From the NCBI GenBank assembly GCA_964035775.1, contig OZ038314.1, forward strand, positions 20,364,658 through 20,428,657: DNA of 64,000 nucleotides, read 5' to 3'. Below the pieces are notes generated by a model. The model did no database searches and was not told the origin of the DNA. It worked only from the letters and a program-made list of their open reading frames with translations. The stretch is from Osedax frankpressi. Taxonomy: Eukaryota > Annelida > Polychaeta > Sabellida > Siboglinidae. Within the stretch, counting starts at the first letter, position 1; every line of letters begins with the position of its first letter. A program made the position numbers and the translations under genes. Positions 1 to 19,124 of the stretch are shown in pieces.

Positions 1-64
1 GATATTATGCTAATCATCGTCGCACTCTCACATATATATTTTCATACAATATAACCTCACATAG

Positions 65-3000
65 GTGAGTTTCCATTACCAGACGAAGCTATGCGATGCT
101 GCGCATACTTTAATCGACGACAGTCGGAAGCATCGGAGAGGCGCTATGTCACTCTACTATGGCAAGTCATTTAAATTACCCATTTGGGAGAAGTGTATCG
201 GCAGCATGCGCGTTAAAGAAGTCGCTTCTTTTGTCTGCGTTCATGAGGTCAATAAAAATGCTGTCATCAGATAAACAATAGTAATCTTTAGCTATATTTA
301 AAGATATTAATAACTGAGGTATTGTTAGCTAGTGTCACCCCTAACCTGTTTTGGCTAACCATCCTTAATCGATAGTCACTATTTAACTAAATTATAATTG
401 TTCATTAATAATTTACCCTCGCTACTTTAAATAGAATCCATATTGTATCTATGCCACCATTAACTAAACAGAAGCTATCAAGTATCTAACCGTATTAACC
501 ATCACAGTTTCATTTTGGTTTGATATATCATGTAATTAGTTGTAAAATCATTATTTCAAAAAGCTCTTATTACAATTAGAAATGTTATTTTAAGCATATA
601 AAGAGAATTCAAGTTACTTCGTAACGAGTTAACGCCTAAATATGGAGTTAATGCAGCAACATTAACCATAGCATATACATAGTTTGTGCAGAACTACCCG
701 ATGGTTGCCAAGAGTCTTCGAGACATCGAGGAGAATCGATCATCGCATTGTTGCGGTTAGAGACATGGATGATTACATCACTTAAGACTTAAATTAATGT
801 AAAAATCCATGTTTAGATGTAAAAACTCTTTCTTATAAATAAGTAAATGGCTTTATTGATAATTAGAATATGGTTTAGTTGGAGTGCCTAGATTTAAAAA
901 ATTGCAAACAATAATACGCGATACATATAATTAATGTTGTATATGAAATAATGATTTTACCGCATTTGCGTAAACTATGTTCATTCAGGCATGACGATTA
1001 GTGAGAAGGGATTTGGTTACAAAGATCTTGATGAACTCGCCTCGAAGCCACAGAAACTAGAATTCATAATTGGTTACTAATGGTAAATAATGTTTACTAA
1101 TTCTTATAAATGGAATATAATATATTAACCGTTATAAAATAAATAATCAAATATAAGTTTACTAACTAAGGTAACTAATATTACTATTCAATAATTATTA
1201 TTTAACTGATTAATTGCTTTTATAATTAATTAAAACCATTTAAAGTGATGTATATCTTATTTTATAAAGTAACTATATGTGCATCAAATATGTATTTTAA
1301 ACCTGTTAAAGCCTGTTAAAAAATAATGTTTATTATTTTATTAATTTTTATAAAATATTTTCATAATATGGGTTTAAATTAGTATGTTTTCGTTTACTAA
1401 TATATTTTAAATTTCAAAAATTTTAAAAACATTGTACAGAAAATAACTTTGTTTGTATTCAATAGGTGGCACTAATGTGTATAACCAATGAAACGAAAGT
1501 ATTTTATTCAAACATAAATGTTCTTTTTTCTTTTATTGAAATTTTCACCTGTTAATTTTATTTTTTTTATGCTCGAATTCTCATCAGTATGTCTCCACCT
1601 AACAAACGTAGTAAATATATGAAGAGTATATGCCATCAAAAGTAAGTACACAATCTATTAAACTATAATATATTTAGCAAAATGTATAAATATGTAATTT
1701 AATAATAGTTTTTCTATGATGTAAAAAAATTGATTTCAACTATATGAAATTTTGTACACTAAATAAGTCAATAATTTATTAGTAATAAAGTCATATTATG
1801 TTCATAAAATAATTATTATTATAAAAATTAGATAATTTTGAGAAAGTTGTATTTATTTGTATTTTTATAATAGCTAGAACTAATAAAATATATTTACTAA
1901 ACATTAAATAAATATACAATTTGAGATATTGAGCATGTAATTTCATGTTTGTTATAATAATAATAATATTGTGAATATATAATAAATATATATTTTTATA
2001 TATTGCAGAAATGTGTTGCGCACAATAATGCTAATGACTGGAAGTAGGAACACAAAGCTGAATGCTGTAAAGACTATTACGGATATTCTGGTGGCATGGA
2101 GGTAAATACTTATATAAATATAATATATTTGCTCATGTATAATCATTTGATATAAATAATAGGTTCATGATGCAGAATTTATTTGGGCACGCTCTTTAGA
2201 AGTATGGTCTCCTTTATTCTACGATGCTTTCTGATGGTGACAGAAAAGCACATGCGAAGGTGAATGGTCATACTTACTTGGTCAGCAAGGAAGAGTGCAT
2301 TAATCATTTTCATAATAAGTCTAGTAAAGAGATACATCTAGATATGGTTCTGGAAGTGCAAATTTGTAATATTTTTTTAATTATTTTTTTATATTATTTC
2401 TATTTACTCATTTATATTATTTTTATATATTATTATCTACTCTCCTTATATGCTAATATACTTTATTTGTATATATTATATTATAATATTATATATTTAA
2501 TAAATAATAACTGATAATAATCTTATTTATTAACTTGTAATTACAATAAATTAATATAAAAACTTTAGAAGCTAATATCTCAGAATAATTTTATTAGTTT
2601 TTTTTTTAAACAATGATAACTTTTTTAAACTTAGATGAATGTCCATGCAATTTTCTGAATATGTACATGTTATATTTCTTATAAAACTCTACGATTAAAC
2701 TGTTTAGAAAAACTCATGATGCAAAAAACGTAAAAAAATAGAGATTTTAATATAAATTAAAAAATAAATATATAAACTTATTTATCGTGGTCTTCTAAAT
2801 GTCTAATTATTTAAAACAAAAATAACAATTACTATATAGGAATTATCTAGATATCTGTCAAAAAAATTAGTAATTTTATTATAAATCTAAAAAGTTATCA
2901 CCATTCTAGTAGACATATTATTTCCCTATCTATTACATGTAAATCACGCAAAGGTTACATCTTTAATACTATGAATATAACGATAACGATATGTTTAGTG

Positions 3001-6000
3001 AACTTTTTAAAATTTGTAATATTAATAATCTTACTGGAATACTTTATAATGACCAATTTTAAAGAATTATAATTCAATGTATTAATATAGTTATATGTAT
3101 TTTGATAGTTATAGTATTAAATATATTAATATATTTATAGGATTAGGAATATAAATTTTAACCTCTAATCCCTAGAAATTTAGCATAGGTGCTCAAATTC
3201 ACTTGATCTCAGACCCAGAATTATTTAGCATAGTATCTAACCTTTTGATATTTCTTTAGTATAATAGTATCCAACCTTCTAACATCATATCGCTCATCAT
3301 CAAGACTCTAACTACACGACCCTCGACCTTAGAATTTCTCAGAATGTCTAACACTTGATCCTTGACTTATTTCATCATTAAGATTTTCTCTGCATAGAGA
3401 ATCTAAAACAGACTACTCCCGAATTTAGAATTGCTAAGCGTAGAGTTAGATGGACAATATAATAAGGAGTCTTGGATAATGTCGAACAATGAGAAATCTG
3501 CAGCTATTCCTCGTCTTAAACAAGAAGGAAATGACTTATTTGCGTTGGTGAGCATTATTTCGTGGGAGTGTGCAACAGGGATTGAAAAATGTTACGTTGT
3601 GGGAGTGATTAGTGTAAATTATATAGTGAGTATGTGAGGTGAAATTAAGAGTGTGTATGAGGGATATGTTTGATGTAGTGTGTGTATAATGTGTGTATAA
3701 TGAGTATGCGGGGTATGGGATTGTATGATGTCTAGTGTTAGAAGTGTATGTTAAGTGAAAATTGTATGCATGGTATTAGAAAGATAAACGAATGCATGAA
3801 TTATATTGGTTTTTATGTATTGACTAATTTAATTATAATTATTTTCATTTTAATTTTAATTTTAATAGAATGCTATGTTTATATTTTAACTTGTTGGATG
3901 CATTTAATAAAATTCTTAACCAAAGATACCTGCATTTATAGATGTAATTATTTCACTGATTATAGGAATATATCAATATTTTAAATATAATTATATAAAT
4001 ATTGTATAAAGTATAGAAAATATAATCAATTTCCAATTACAATCTATCCTAGGATAATCTTAGATGTTTTTAATGTGTAAGTTATGTTAATATTGTTAGT
4101 ATGTTGATATGTTTGCTAGAGTCAACTTATTTGTATTCGTGTCTTTTCTTACATGCCTCCTAAATCACTCTCTCCTTTCTACCCCTCAATCTCCCTCACA
4201 TAATGCATCCTGCCAGTAAAAAGGAATATGCGGCTGCATCTCGTAAATACGGAGAAGCTGTAGGAATTCTAGACGGTTTATGTACCATGTAAGTGACCTT
4301 ATCAACCATTAAACATTATACGGATCTAGTCTCTCTGTAGCTCTTTATTTAGTTACATGCATGGTAGGATGCACGTTTTATGGAAACGTGTTACCTATTC
4401 ACCCCGTTGCCACTGCAGGGAGAAACCCGGAGACCCGGAATACATAGCCATCGATTGCCGAAAGATTCCGTTCTACCTGAACCATGCTCAGTGTCAACTA
4501 TTGTTAGGCAACTACTATGACGTCATCACGTACGCAGATGAGGTGCTGAGCAGGGATTCCAGTTAGTGGGAAGATGCTACGCTGAGGATTAAAGTTGATG
4601 GGGTATGGAAGGGATCAGGTTTGAGTCGGGTGATTCTAGAGATAATGGTTAGGACAAGATATGCGGGGCGTAGTTAATAGACGGGAAAATCTCAAGGAAT
4701 TTATGTTAGATATAGAGTTAATGATGGAATAATGGCTAGAGAAGAAAGAGTTTATGGTAGGTATTATGGTTAGGTAGGGGTAGGACGATGTAGTAGGTAG
4801 TAGGGTAATGGTTATATTGGGGTAAATTAATTAGAAATCATTGTAATAATAAATAGCACTTGAGAAATGTTACAACTTAGGTTTAACATGTTTGATTACT
4901 TATTTCACTTCATATATATTAATAGTGATACTATTATTTTATATTATCTCCCTAGTTACCTTATCTCCCTAATTACTTTATCTCCCTAGTTACTTTATTT
5001 CCCTAGTTACTTTATCTCCCTAGTTATCTTATCTCCCTAGTTACTTTATCTCCATAGTTACCTTATCTACCTAGATACATTATCTCCATAGTTATCTTAT
5101 CTCCCTAGTTACTTTATCTCCCTAGTTACCTTATCTCCCTAGATACATTATCTCCCTAGTTACCTTATCTCCCTAGTTACCTTATCATTCTAGTCATCTT
5201 AACATTATTTAAAATTGATATTGAATATCTAATAATTGCATAAACCTATCCTGTAATACACATATACCATCAGCAACCCACATAAAATACCTAACCCAAT
5301 ATCCACATACTATCCTCATACCCCTATAACCCCTACCACACCTCAAACCCTATGCTAACCCTACCCCAGACCACACACTATGCTACTCCTATCACACCTC
5401 AAACCCTATGCTAACCCTACCCCAGACCACACACTATGCTACCCCTACCCCCACCTCACACCCTATGCTAACCATACCCCACACCACACAACATGCTACC
5501 CATACCCCACCTCACACCCTATGCTAACCCTACCCACACCACACAATATGCTACCCCTACTCCACATATCAAACCCTATTCTACCCCTACTCCATCTCAC
5601 ACACTATGCTACCCTATCCCAACTCAGAACCTATGATAACCCTACGCCACACACCACACCATGCTACCTGTACCCCATCTCAAACACTATGCTACCCTAC
5701 CCTACCTTACACACTATGCTACCTCTACCCCACCTCACACCATATGCTACTCTTACTCCACCTCACACCCTATGCTAACCCTACAACACCTCACACAATA
5801 AAATATCTATACTCTACATCACACCCTATGCTACCTCTACCCCACCTCACACCATATGCTACTATTACTCCACCTTACACCCTATGATAACCCTCCTTTC
5901 ATCACACCCTATGCTATCCTTACTTCACCTCAAACTATGTTACCCCTACACCACCTCAAACTATGTTACCCCTACCCCACCTCACACCCTATGCTACCCC

Positions 6001-6267
6001 TACCCAACTTCACACCATATCCTACACCTACCCCGCCTCACATACTATCCCAACCTTCCTAAAGATAATGTGAAAGCAATATTTCGACGAGCTAAAGCAT
6101 CTGCTGCACTCGGCGATTTTTCTGCCGCCCGACTCGGATTCACTCTAGCGGAACGCCTGACCCCTGACCTAGCCAGCGTGGTACGTCGAGAACTCGATGC
6201 CCTAGCCTTTGACATCGAAACCAAAACTGCCGAAGAGAAGCAATGCTACAGCAAACTCTTCAAATAG
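65..6267 (+). CDS. AIP: AIP/XAP2-like co-chaperone (FKBP-like domain plus TPRs), 5' exon outside window
   Basis: Exons read as 65-247, 683-755, 989-1072, 3429-3543, 4217-4288, 4419-4561 and 6065-6267 (stop TAG at 6265). They sum to 873 nt with compatible phases and give 290 residues; by comparison with remembered human AIP (330 aa) about 33 N-terminal residues lie upstream. Exon 1 here encodes the FKBP-type PPIase-like domain (SFHYQTK, LIDDSR, GKSFKLPIWE), exons 2-3 its end (YPMVAKSLRD, HCCGM, DLDELASKPQKLEF). Exons 4-7 encode three TPRs (PRLKQEGNDLFA, AAASRKYGEAV, EKPGDPEYIAID, NVKAIFRRAKASAALGDFSA) and the C-terminal helix ending SKLFK. In AIP proteins the TPRs bind Hsp90 and client receptors in the cytoplasm. 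Start of exon 683 and the exon-4 donor (GTTGGT at 3544) were chosen because they keep the same length as human AIP. No disabling change is seen, so it looks functional. AIPL1-type naming is possible but less likely. Confidence 0.9.
1589..2400 (+). mobile_element. Decayed Mutator-like DNA transposase fragment in AIP intron 3
   Basis: Three coding scraps on the + strand resemble the animal Mutator-like transposase family. About 2008-2101 reads EHKAECCKDYYGYSGGME and ends at a GT donor; about 2163-2230 continues VHDAEFIWARSLE; 2224-2365 reads MLSDGDRKAHAKVNG then SKEECINHFHNK. The D-G-D motif and the KEECINH block are hallmarks of that family. The piece at 1589-1645 (MSPPNKRSKYMKS) may be an N-terminal exon, with a GTAAGT donor after it. 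A TAG stop interrupts the reading frame at 2045, and a one-base shift near 2195-2205 separates the second and third blocks. No terminal inverted repeats were found, so the outer limits are uncertain. The family assignment is from recalled motifs, not a search. Confidence 0.65.
2401..3428 (+). other. Remainder of AIP intron 3
   Basis: Plain AT-rich intron with no supported gene. The stretch about 2985-3125 is repeated, diverged, at about 18287-18415, where it forms the left edge of the broken AIP copy. About 3170-3420 is less AT-rich and leads to the acceptor at 3427-3428; I see nothing coding in it. Confidence 0.6.
3600..3765 (+). repeat. G/T-rich, C-poor simple sequence in AIP intron 4
   Basis: The + strand is dominated by gtgtgtataatg, gagtgtgtatgaggg and similar words, with almost no C. 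The same stretch recurs at about 18450-18605 in the AIP fragment between P1 and P2. Confidence 0.6.
4565..4830 (+). other. G/purine-rich start of AIP intron 6
   Basis: The + strand is rich in G (ggggtatggaaggg, ggttaggtaggggtagg) and poor in C. A piece of it, tttgagtcgggtgattctag and following, is found again at about 17488-17515, so this region was copied with the AIP fragments. Confidence 0.55.
4940..5195 (+). repeat. Tandem repeat, about 17-bp unit (ttatctccctagttacc)
   Basis: About fifteen imperfect head-to-tail copies of ttatctccctagttacc lie in AIP intron 6. Variants swap c/t and show 'ccatag' or 'ctagatac'. Noncoding. Confidence 0.85.
5270..6060 (+). repeat. Degenerate C/A/T-rich tandem repeat, about 26-27-bp unit
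   Basis: Roughly thirty imperfect copies built on cctcacaccctatgctaccc run to within a few bases of the acceptor of the last AIP exon at 6065. The + strand has almost no G. Short open frames across it are low-complexity and not credible proteins. Confidence 0.85.
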
Positions 6268-6480
6268 GCCGTTGTTTGAAATTAAATTTTAAACGTATAT
6301 TACTCATTGACACTAGAACTCAGTTAAAAGCTTGTACCATCTACGCTGACCACACATAGTAAATATCGTTTAAAATAGGTCATTGGAGGCAGAGTTTTGA
6401 AAATGTATTCTCATGCAATTATTTATGTTACCGAATTATATTTATATCCTAATAAATATAATAATTTTGTTAGTTTGTTC
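6268..6480 (+). other. AIP: AIP 3'UTR with candidate poly(A) signal
   Basis: An AATAAA lies at 6451-6456, about 185 bp after the stop codon. The segment 6268-6480 is repeated almost unchanged at about 18900-19124 behind the broken AIP copy. Confidence 0.5.
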
Positions 6481-8096
6481 ATCTATCTAGTTAGGATTTA
6501 ATTTTAGACTACTTATAAATAAAATTATTATAATAAATTAAATAATTTAAATAATTTTAATAATTTAATTAAATATATTCTAATAATAGAAATATTCTGT
6601 ATTCAGAATTAATATAGGATTACACATTTAATTTAGGAATTATGATATCTATATATCAATATCTTATTTTAAAGAATTATGATTGAAAAATGTAATTTTT
6701 AATAAAATCTAACTATTCTTTTGAAATAACTTTCAACTTTGAATTATAACTATTATATAAATTGTAACTTTTAATTATGCCTTGTAACTTTTAAAAATAA
6801 CTAGCGACTTAAATATAATCTGTTGCTTTTAAATAATAACTACTATTAAATTAGATCAGTTCAAAATAATAATTTTTTAAATATTCCCATAAATATTAAC
6901 AAAATAAAAAAAATTGTGATTTGTATTTTATTTGAAACTTAAGACGTGTATTTATCTATAGTGCAAAATAGTGGTTACCCATCTCCAACTAGGATTTCTG
7001 TAACACTCACCTACAGTAAAGCTAATTAATGAATCGAACATGATTATTTTCATTACTCTTATATAGTATATGTATATATATGACTATACGATCGAATTGT
7101 AGTTAGAGATAAGTTGTTTCAAATCTTTAGTAGTCAAAGTGACTTTTCGAAGTAAAAGCTGTGGTGATGTATGTTGGAGTTACAAGTTAGGTTTTAATTT
7201 GAAATGTATACAATATATAATGATTAATTGAAATTAAGATGGATTTATGGTGAGTTTCAAGAAGTTATAGTTAATGTAAGCAATAGTCAATGTAAGCAGA
7301 AAATATAATTTCTATTATATTTATTTTTAATTATTTTTATATATAATATAAAACAAAATAATATTATACGAGAAATATTCCAAATGTAAAGGTAATTATT
7401 GTTGATATATTTTACTAATTTAAAAATATTTATTTGTATTTATAAATTAGGGTATTTTAAAATTAGATATTTAGTGAAACAGATTTAGAAATTAATTAAA
7501 ATAAATTATTTTATTAAATTTGATGATATCAACGTATTTGGTAGATTAACTATGTATAGTTGTATATATATTATCATATCACCTTGTATCCATAACTTAG
7601 CATACAATAAAATAATATAATATAATATTGACGTGTTGCTAAATTAATAAAATAAGTTATGTAATGCAAACAGATGAAATTCCCTGGATTTTATGTAAGA
7701 ATTATTGTCATGAAAGTATTACTACTTTCATAATTTGTTAACAAGTATTCATAAAAACAACTTATTAAACTCCACAAACCCTTCAGATCATATCACTTGC
7801 ATTGCATAATGTTTTTATATCAATCAATAATTTTCTTAACAAACGGATTCAATAAATTCTAGCACCTCTCTTTTTACTAGTTTATACAAGCAACCTTTAA
7901 AGCCATTTAAGTTATGCTGTTTTGCTATTAAAGCGAAATTAGAAATATACTTAAATATAATATAATAATTATTTATTAATTATTGATATTTATTTAAACA
8001 ATTTGGCTTATTTCATTTTTGCATTGCTTAATTTATTAAGTTCTTTTATAATATTTTTTATTTTTCATTGATACATCAAATGATTATATTATTAAA
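6481..8096. other. Convergent intergenic region between AIP and P1; shared 3' flank of the P family
   Basis: No gene seen. The sequence matches the region downstream of P2 (about 19290-20767), P3 (about 35280-36522) and P4 (about 58850-60075), so it is part of the duplicated unit. Markers are the ccatctccaactagg segment near 6980 and tgtaatgcaaacag near 7660. On the - strand an AATAAA at 8032-8037 (forward TTTATT) lies about 60 bp past the P1 stop and is a candidate poly(A) signal. Confidence 0.6.
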
Positions 8097-15069
<6,973 letters not shown>

Positions 15070-15177
15070 TTTGATTCACTAAGATTTCTATAATTCGTCT
15101 GCTTTTGATTAAATTTATATGTTTTTGTGTTCTCGTGTTCTTAATTTTCTTTATTTCCAACTGACTAGTGTATTCAT

Positions 15178-15185
15178 CTTTTATA
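15178..15185 (-). promoter_or_regulatory. TATA box of P1
   Basis: TATAAAAG on the - strand, about 110 bp before the ATG at 15069, with a TCAGT initiator-like word about 23 bp downstream. The same box stands at the same place in P2 and P3. Confidence 0.6.
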
Positions 15186-15330
15186 CACAACTATCTCGTA
15201 ACTCTTATCAAGATTAATCGGTTGTAGGCGTGGTTGTTTCCAATTATTACTAATTACGTCGTTTTCCAAAATAGATGTAGTTGCAGTAAAAATATATTTT
15301 ATAATAAAAATCTAGTATTAGTAATAATAA

Positions 15331-15367
<37 letters not shown>

Positions 15368-15689
15368 GTTTAATTTAATAACTTATAATTAATATAAATT
15401 CATTATTATACATGTATGATATAGTTTTAAAACTATATAATTATTTGGAATTTAGATATTAATTGTATTAAAAATTCATATTCATAATATATTTTAAAAA
15501 TGTATAATAAATAATAATATTCAAATGTAATATATGATATTAAAAATATTTTATTTAGAATGAGTGATAATATCTCTAAATCCATATTAAACTTTCAAAA
15601 TTATTAATATATTAATATTAAAATGTATTTCATATATACATCAATTTATTGAACTATTTTGAATATTATTATTTCAATTCGATTATATA

Positions 15690-15985
15690 ATACCTGGTGT
15701 CATTGTAATATGAGCAAATTGCTTAGATGACAATTTGACATTACTTTATCGGTTTATTATCTTTAATTATACTATATCGTCAAGTTTAATCGACTAATTT
15801 ATAATCAGTCGCAACTATATTTCAATTAAATTTATTGACTTATTTTTATATTACAAAACGTTATATTTAATTTTAGAAATACCCGCAGTCATTGTAATAT
15901 GACCAAACTGCTTAAATGACAAAATTGTACAACATAATAACAGTTTATTATCTTTAATTGTACTATATCGCAATATCAACATAAA
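15690..15985. repeat. Two diverged direct copies of an about 190-bp unit
   Basis: The word gtcattgtaatatgascaaa followed by tgcttaratgacaa and tttattatctttaat occurs near 15700-15780 and again near 15890-15970. The pair also occurs upstream of P2 (about 29660-29950) and P3 (about 53140-53470). Confidence 0.6.
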
Positions 15986-16802
15986 TTTATAAAACCTTAT
16001 TTAACATAATTGTATTATAATAACTTATACAGTATATATACTCGTTAAAATGAAATTTTCGTCTTAAAATGAAATTTACAATGGCGTAATCTCCGATTAC
16101 TACAGACCAACGGTATTAAACAAATACTGTTATTAAAAAACAAACAACATATTCACTCTTCTTGTGATATTTCTGTTATTTACCAAAAGTCCGAATCGTC
16201 AGGCTTAAACTTGATTATATCATAACAAATATAGTAATCTCGTATAATGACTTACTTATCGATATTAAAACAAATTATATAAAACTAGACTATATGATAG
16301 TAATAGATTCCAGGCATTTCATATAATGTTACAATATGTATTATAATGAAAGATAAAGAATAAAGATAGAATAAGTAACAAAATTATAAATTCTAGTTCA
16401 ATCAACAAATTAAAATTATAAACAAATGAGTGGATCATAATTATTTATAATAATAATAACAATACTAACAATATAGTTTTATATTTGTCTGATTTAAAGA
16501 TATTTCGATGTTTTTTTAAAATAACATAATTTACTCTATAAATACATTATATATTATGTATTTCATATATAAAATACAAAAACATCTAAAAATATAGTAT
16601 AAAACTAGAATCATATTATCAACATATATAGAAAGTGTAATGACTACCAAATCAAGTCTTATAATATAATGATGATAAACAAATCAGTATTCTTTATCAG
16701 CTCACATTAATTATTATACATTTAGAAATGTTGCTAGTTTATTTTATAATAAATAATCAACAAATTAATTATTGCTAGATATTCTTTATATATATCAGAA
16801 AA

Positions 16803-16905
16803 TTGTTATTTACAATCTATTGAAATTATCATTTCTAGAATTAACAGTTGCCTTTAACGATGACTTGTTAATAATCTCATGTCCGCAAATAAGTCATATT
16901 AACAT
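16803..16905 (+). pseudogene. Possible SUEL/rhamnose-binding-lectin-like exon relic
   Basis: After a tttctag acceptor-like site the + strand reads LTVAFNDDLLIISCPQISHI, which resembles the first strand region of galactose/rhamnose-binding lectin domains (a hydrophobic stretch then S-C-P). A related copy lies at 55068-55160. Between the two copies three of four differences in the motif are silent and the fourth is Asp/Glu. No flanking exons were found, and a stop follows soon after. The family call is weak. Confidence 0.3.
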
Positions 16906-17379
16906 AATACCTTCTATGCTTTATAATGTGGAAATATATGAAAATATTATAATATATTAGTGGAACTATAATTTTAAAATAAACAAAAAATCATATTATA
17001 TGAATTTTTATTGAGGTATAAGAGTGTTGAATTCCATGCAAATCTTAAATATTTAGAAATTTATATTTATCAGTCAGATTTTTATCTGCATTACTTGATT
17101 ATTATTATTACATGACATTACAAATTAGAAGATAAAAAAACATTTATTAAAAACATTTATTATAATAAAATTATATAATTATAATAATATATTATTTGTA
17201 CTTGTTTTCCATTCAGATTTATTCGCATATTCTATAGGGAAATTTTTAGCAGATTAAATTTCCGGCATAATTGTATTTAATTAAATGTTTAAATTGTTTT
17301 AAATCGTTTGTTATTAAAAGTTTAATATATCAAGATGGCGGGTAGAATATCTCCGATTATTACCAAAGACAATTGCAAT

Positions 17380-17530
17380 ACGCGAAGATGAGGTTAGGCT
17401 GTAGAAGTGTTGCATATGAATTCTAATTAGTAGATAATGCGATGCCAAGTATTAAAGTGTAATGGTCACCGAAGGTAGCATGTTTGAGTCGGGTGATGCT
17501 AGAGATAATGGACATAATCATTATCTATAC
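17380..17530 (+). pseudogene. Scrap of AIP intron 6
   Basis: tttgagtcgggtgatgctag and agataatgg at about 17488-17515 match AIP intron 6 at about 4620-4650. It is a small left-over of the AIP duplication and is noncoding. Confidence 0.5.
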
Positions 17531-17855
17531 TATACAGTGTATAATAATATAATCATTATCTATACTGTACGGTGTATAAAATATGCTTTTTTGAACGGGA
17601 ATTTGACTATAATGAAAACCTGGGTTAACATGCGTAAAAAACACAAGTGGAATAACACATAACTCAAGTAAAAAAGTAGTATTTCAAAATAAGAAAAAAA
17701 TATATTTATTCAATTTATTTATAAAATTCTTTTCGATGTTCTTAAAAATTGTACAATCGCTTAGCATAGAATCACTTGATTTCCTTTAGTGAAGATTTCT
17801 TTATGGAATCTGCGTAACAATAATATGTTAAATATATATATCATAATATGTATAG

Positions 17856-17882
<27 letters not shown>
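17856..17882. repeat. (TA)n microsatellite
   Basis: About 27 bp of TA between P1 and the AIP fragment. The region 17530-18280 around it holds no gene that I can see. Confidence 0.85.
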
Positions 17883-17892
<10 letters not shown>

Positions 17893-18286
17893 TTATATGA
17901 ACATAGAATTTAAAGATAGAAATATTTAAATTATGTATTAATTAAAATAATGTACTTCGTAGTATGTTCTAAATATGGTCTTCGCACATCGTGACTTTAT
18001 AAAGGAAAGTCATTCTGCATTTCACAATTGAAATAACAACATACATTTTTATTACAACTAGAATGTATTTATCTGTGAAATTAAAATTATAAGTTAATAG
18101 ACTACGTTAAACATATTATTTGATTAAAAAACATATATTACTTATGTACTATAAGTAATATATATTTTTTACGTACTATTATGATATATAATGCTAGTTT
18201 ATTATTTTAAAATGTATATAAATTAATATAATAATAAAAATTTTTACTATAATAATTATTACTATTTACTAAATAACAATATTTTA

Positions 18287-19124
18287 GTGATCTTTTTAAG
18301 ATGTGTAATATTATTGATAATCATACTGGAATAATTTATAATGACCACAATTCAAAAGCATTATAGTTAAATTTCTTAATATAGTTATATGTATTTTTAT
18401 AGTAAAGTATATTTCTAAAGTTGTATTTATATGTACTTAAATAATTGAATAGTGAGTAGTGTAAATTATATAGTGAGTGTGTGAGGTGAAATTAAGAGTG
18501 TATACGAGGGATATGTTTGATGTGGTGTGTGTGTATAATGTGTGTATAATGAGTATGGGATTGTATGGGATTGTATGATGTCTAGTGTTAGAAGTGTATA
18601 TTAAGTGAAAATTGTATGCATGGTATTAGAAAGATAAATGAATGCATGAATTATATTGGTTTTTATGTATTGACTAAGGCAACTAGGCAACTACTATGAC
18701 GTCCTCACGTATACAGATAGGTGCTGAGCAGGGATTCCAGTTAGGATTTTTCTGCCGCCCGACTCGGATTCACTCTAGCGGAACCCCTGGCCCCTGAATT
18801 AGCCATCGTAGTACGGCGAGAACTCGATGCCCTAGCCTTTGACATCGAAACCAAAACTGCTGAAGAAAAGTAATGCTACAGCAAACTCTTCAAATAGGCC
18901 GTCATTTGAAATTAAATTTTAAACGTATATTACTCATTGACACTAGAACTCAGTTAAAAGCTTGTACCATCTACGCTGACCACACATAGTAAATATCGTT
19001 TAAAATAGGTCATTGGAGGCAGAGTTTTGAAAATGTATTCTCATGCAATTATTTATGTTACTGAATTATATTTATATCCTAATAAATATAATAATTTTGT
19101 TAGTTTGTTCATCTATCTAGTCAT
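18287..19124 (+). pseudogene. Truncated AIP copy (introns 3-4, partial exons 6-7, 3'UTR)
   Basis: The block follows AIP in order but with large deletions: 18287-18415 matches intron 3 (about 2985-3125), 18450-18680 matches intron 4 (about 3610-3820), 18684-18745 matches the end of AIP exon 6 (GNYYDV), then directly 18745-18895 matches the last exon from FSAARL onward, and 18900-19124 the 3'UTR. Exons 4 and 5 and most of intron 6 are gone. A Gln codon of the last exon is a stop here (aag-taa instead of aag-caa at about 18871). It is a duplicated pseudogene, not a retrocopy, since intron sequence is kept. Confidence 0.85.

Larger units (their letters stand above)
15190..17380. other. P1 upstream intergenic DNA
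   Basis: AT-rich. From about 15290 it matches the P2 upstream region (about 29230-31400) and the P3 one (about 52700-55200); P2 and P3 carry about 2 kb of additional sequence between this block and the promoter. Inside are two diverged direct repeats (separate entry), a (TA)n at 15334-15364 and a possible exon relic near 16803-16905. No other gene seen. Confidence 0.6.

Noticed and set aside
2224-2514. 96-aa open frame as a host gene
   Set aside because: Only the first 45 residues are meaningful and belong to the Mutator-like transposase; the rest is AT-rich read-through.
5380-6062. Several overlapping open frames rich in Pro, Thr, His and Tyr
   Set aside because: They lie in the C/A-rich tandem repeat of AIP intron 6; only 6065-6267 is coding.
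18684-18895. A second working AIP gene
   Set aside because: Most exons are absent, exon 6 is fused directly to part of exon 7 and a stop codon lies within the frame.
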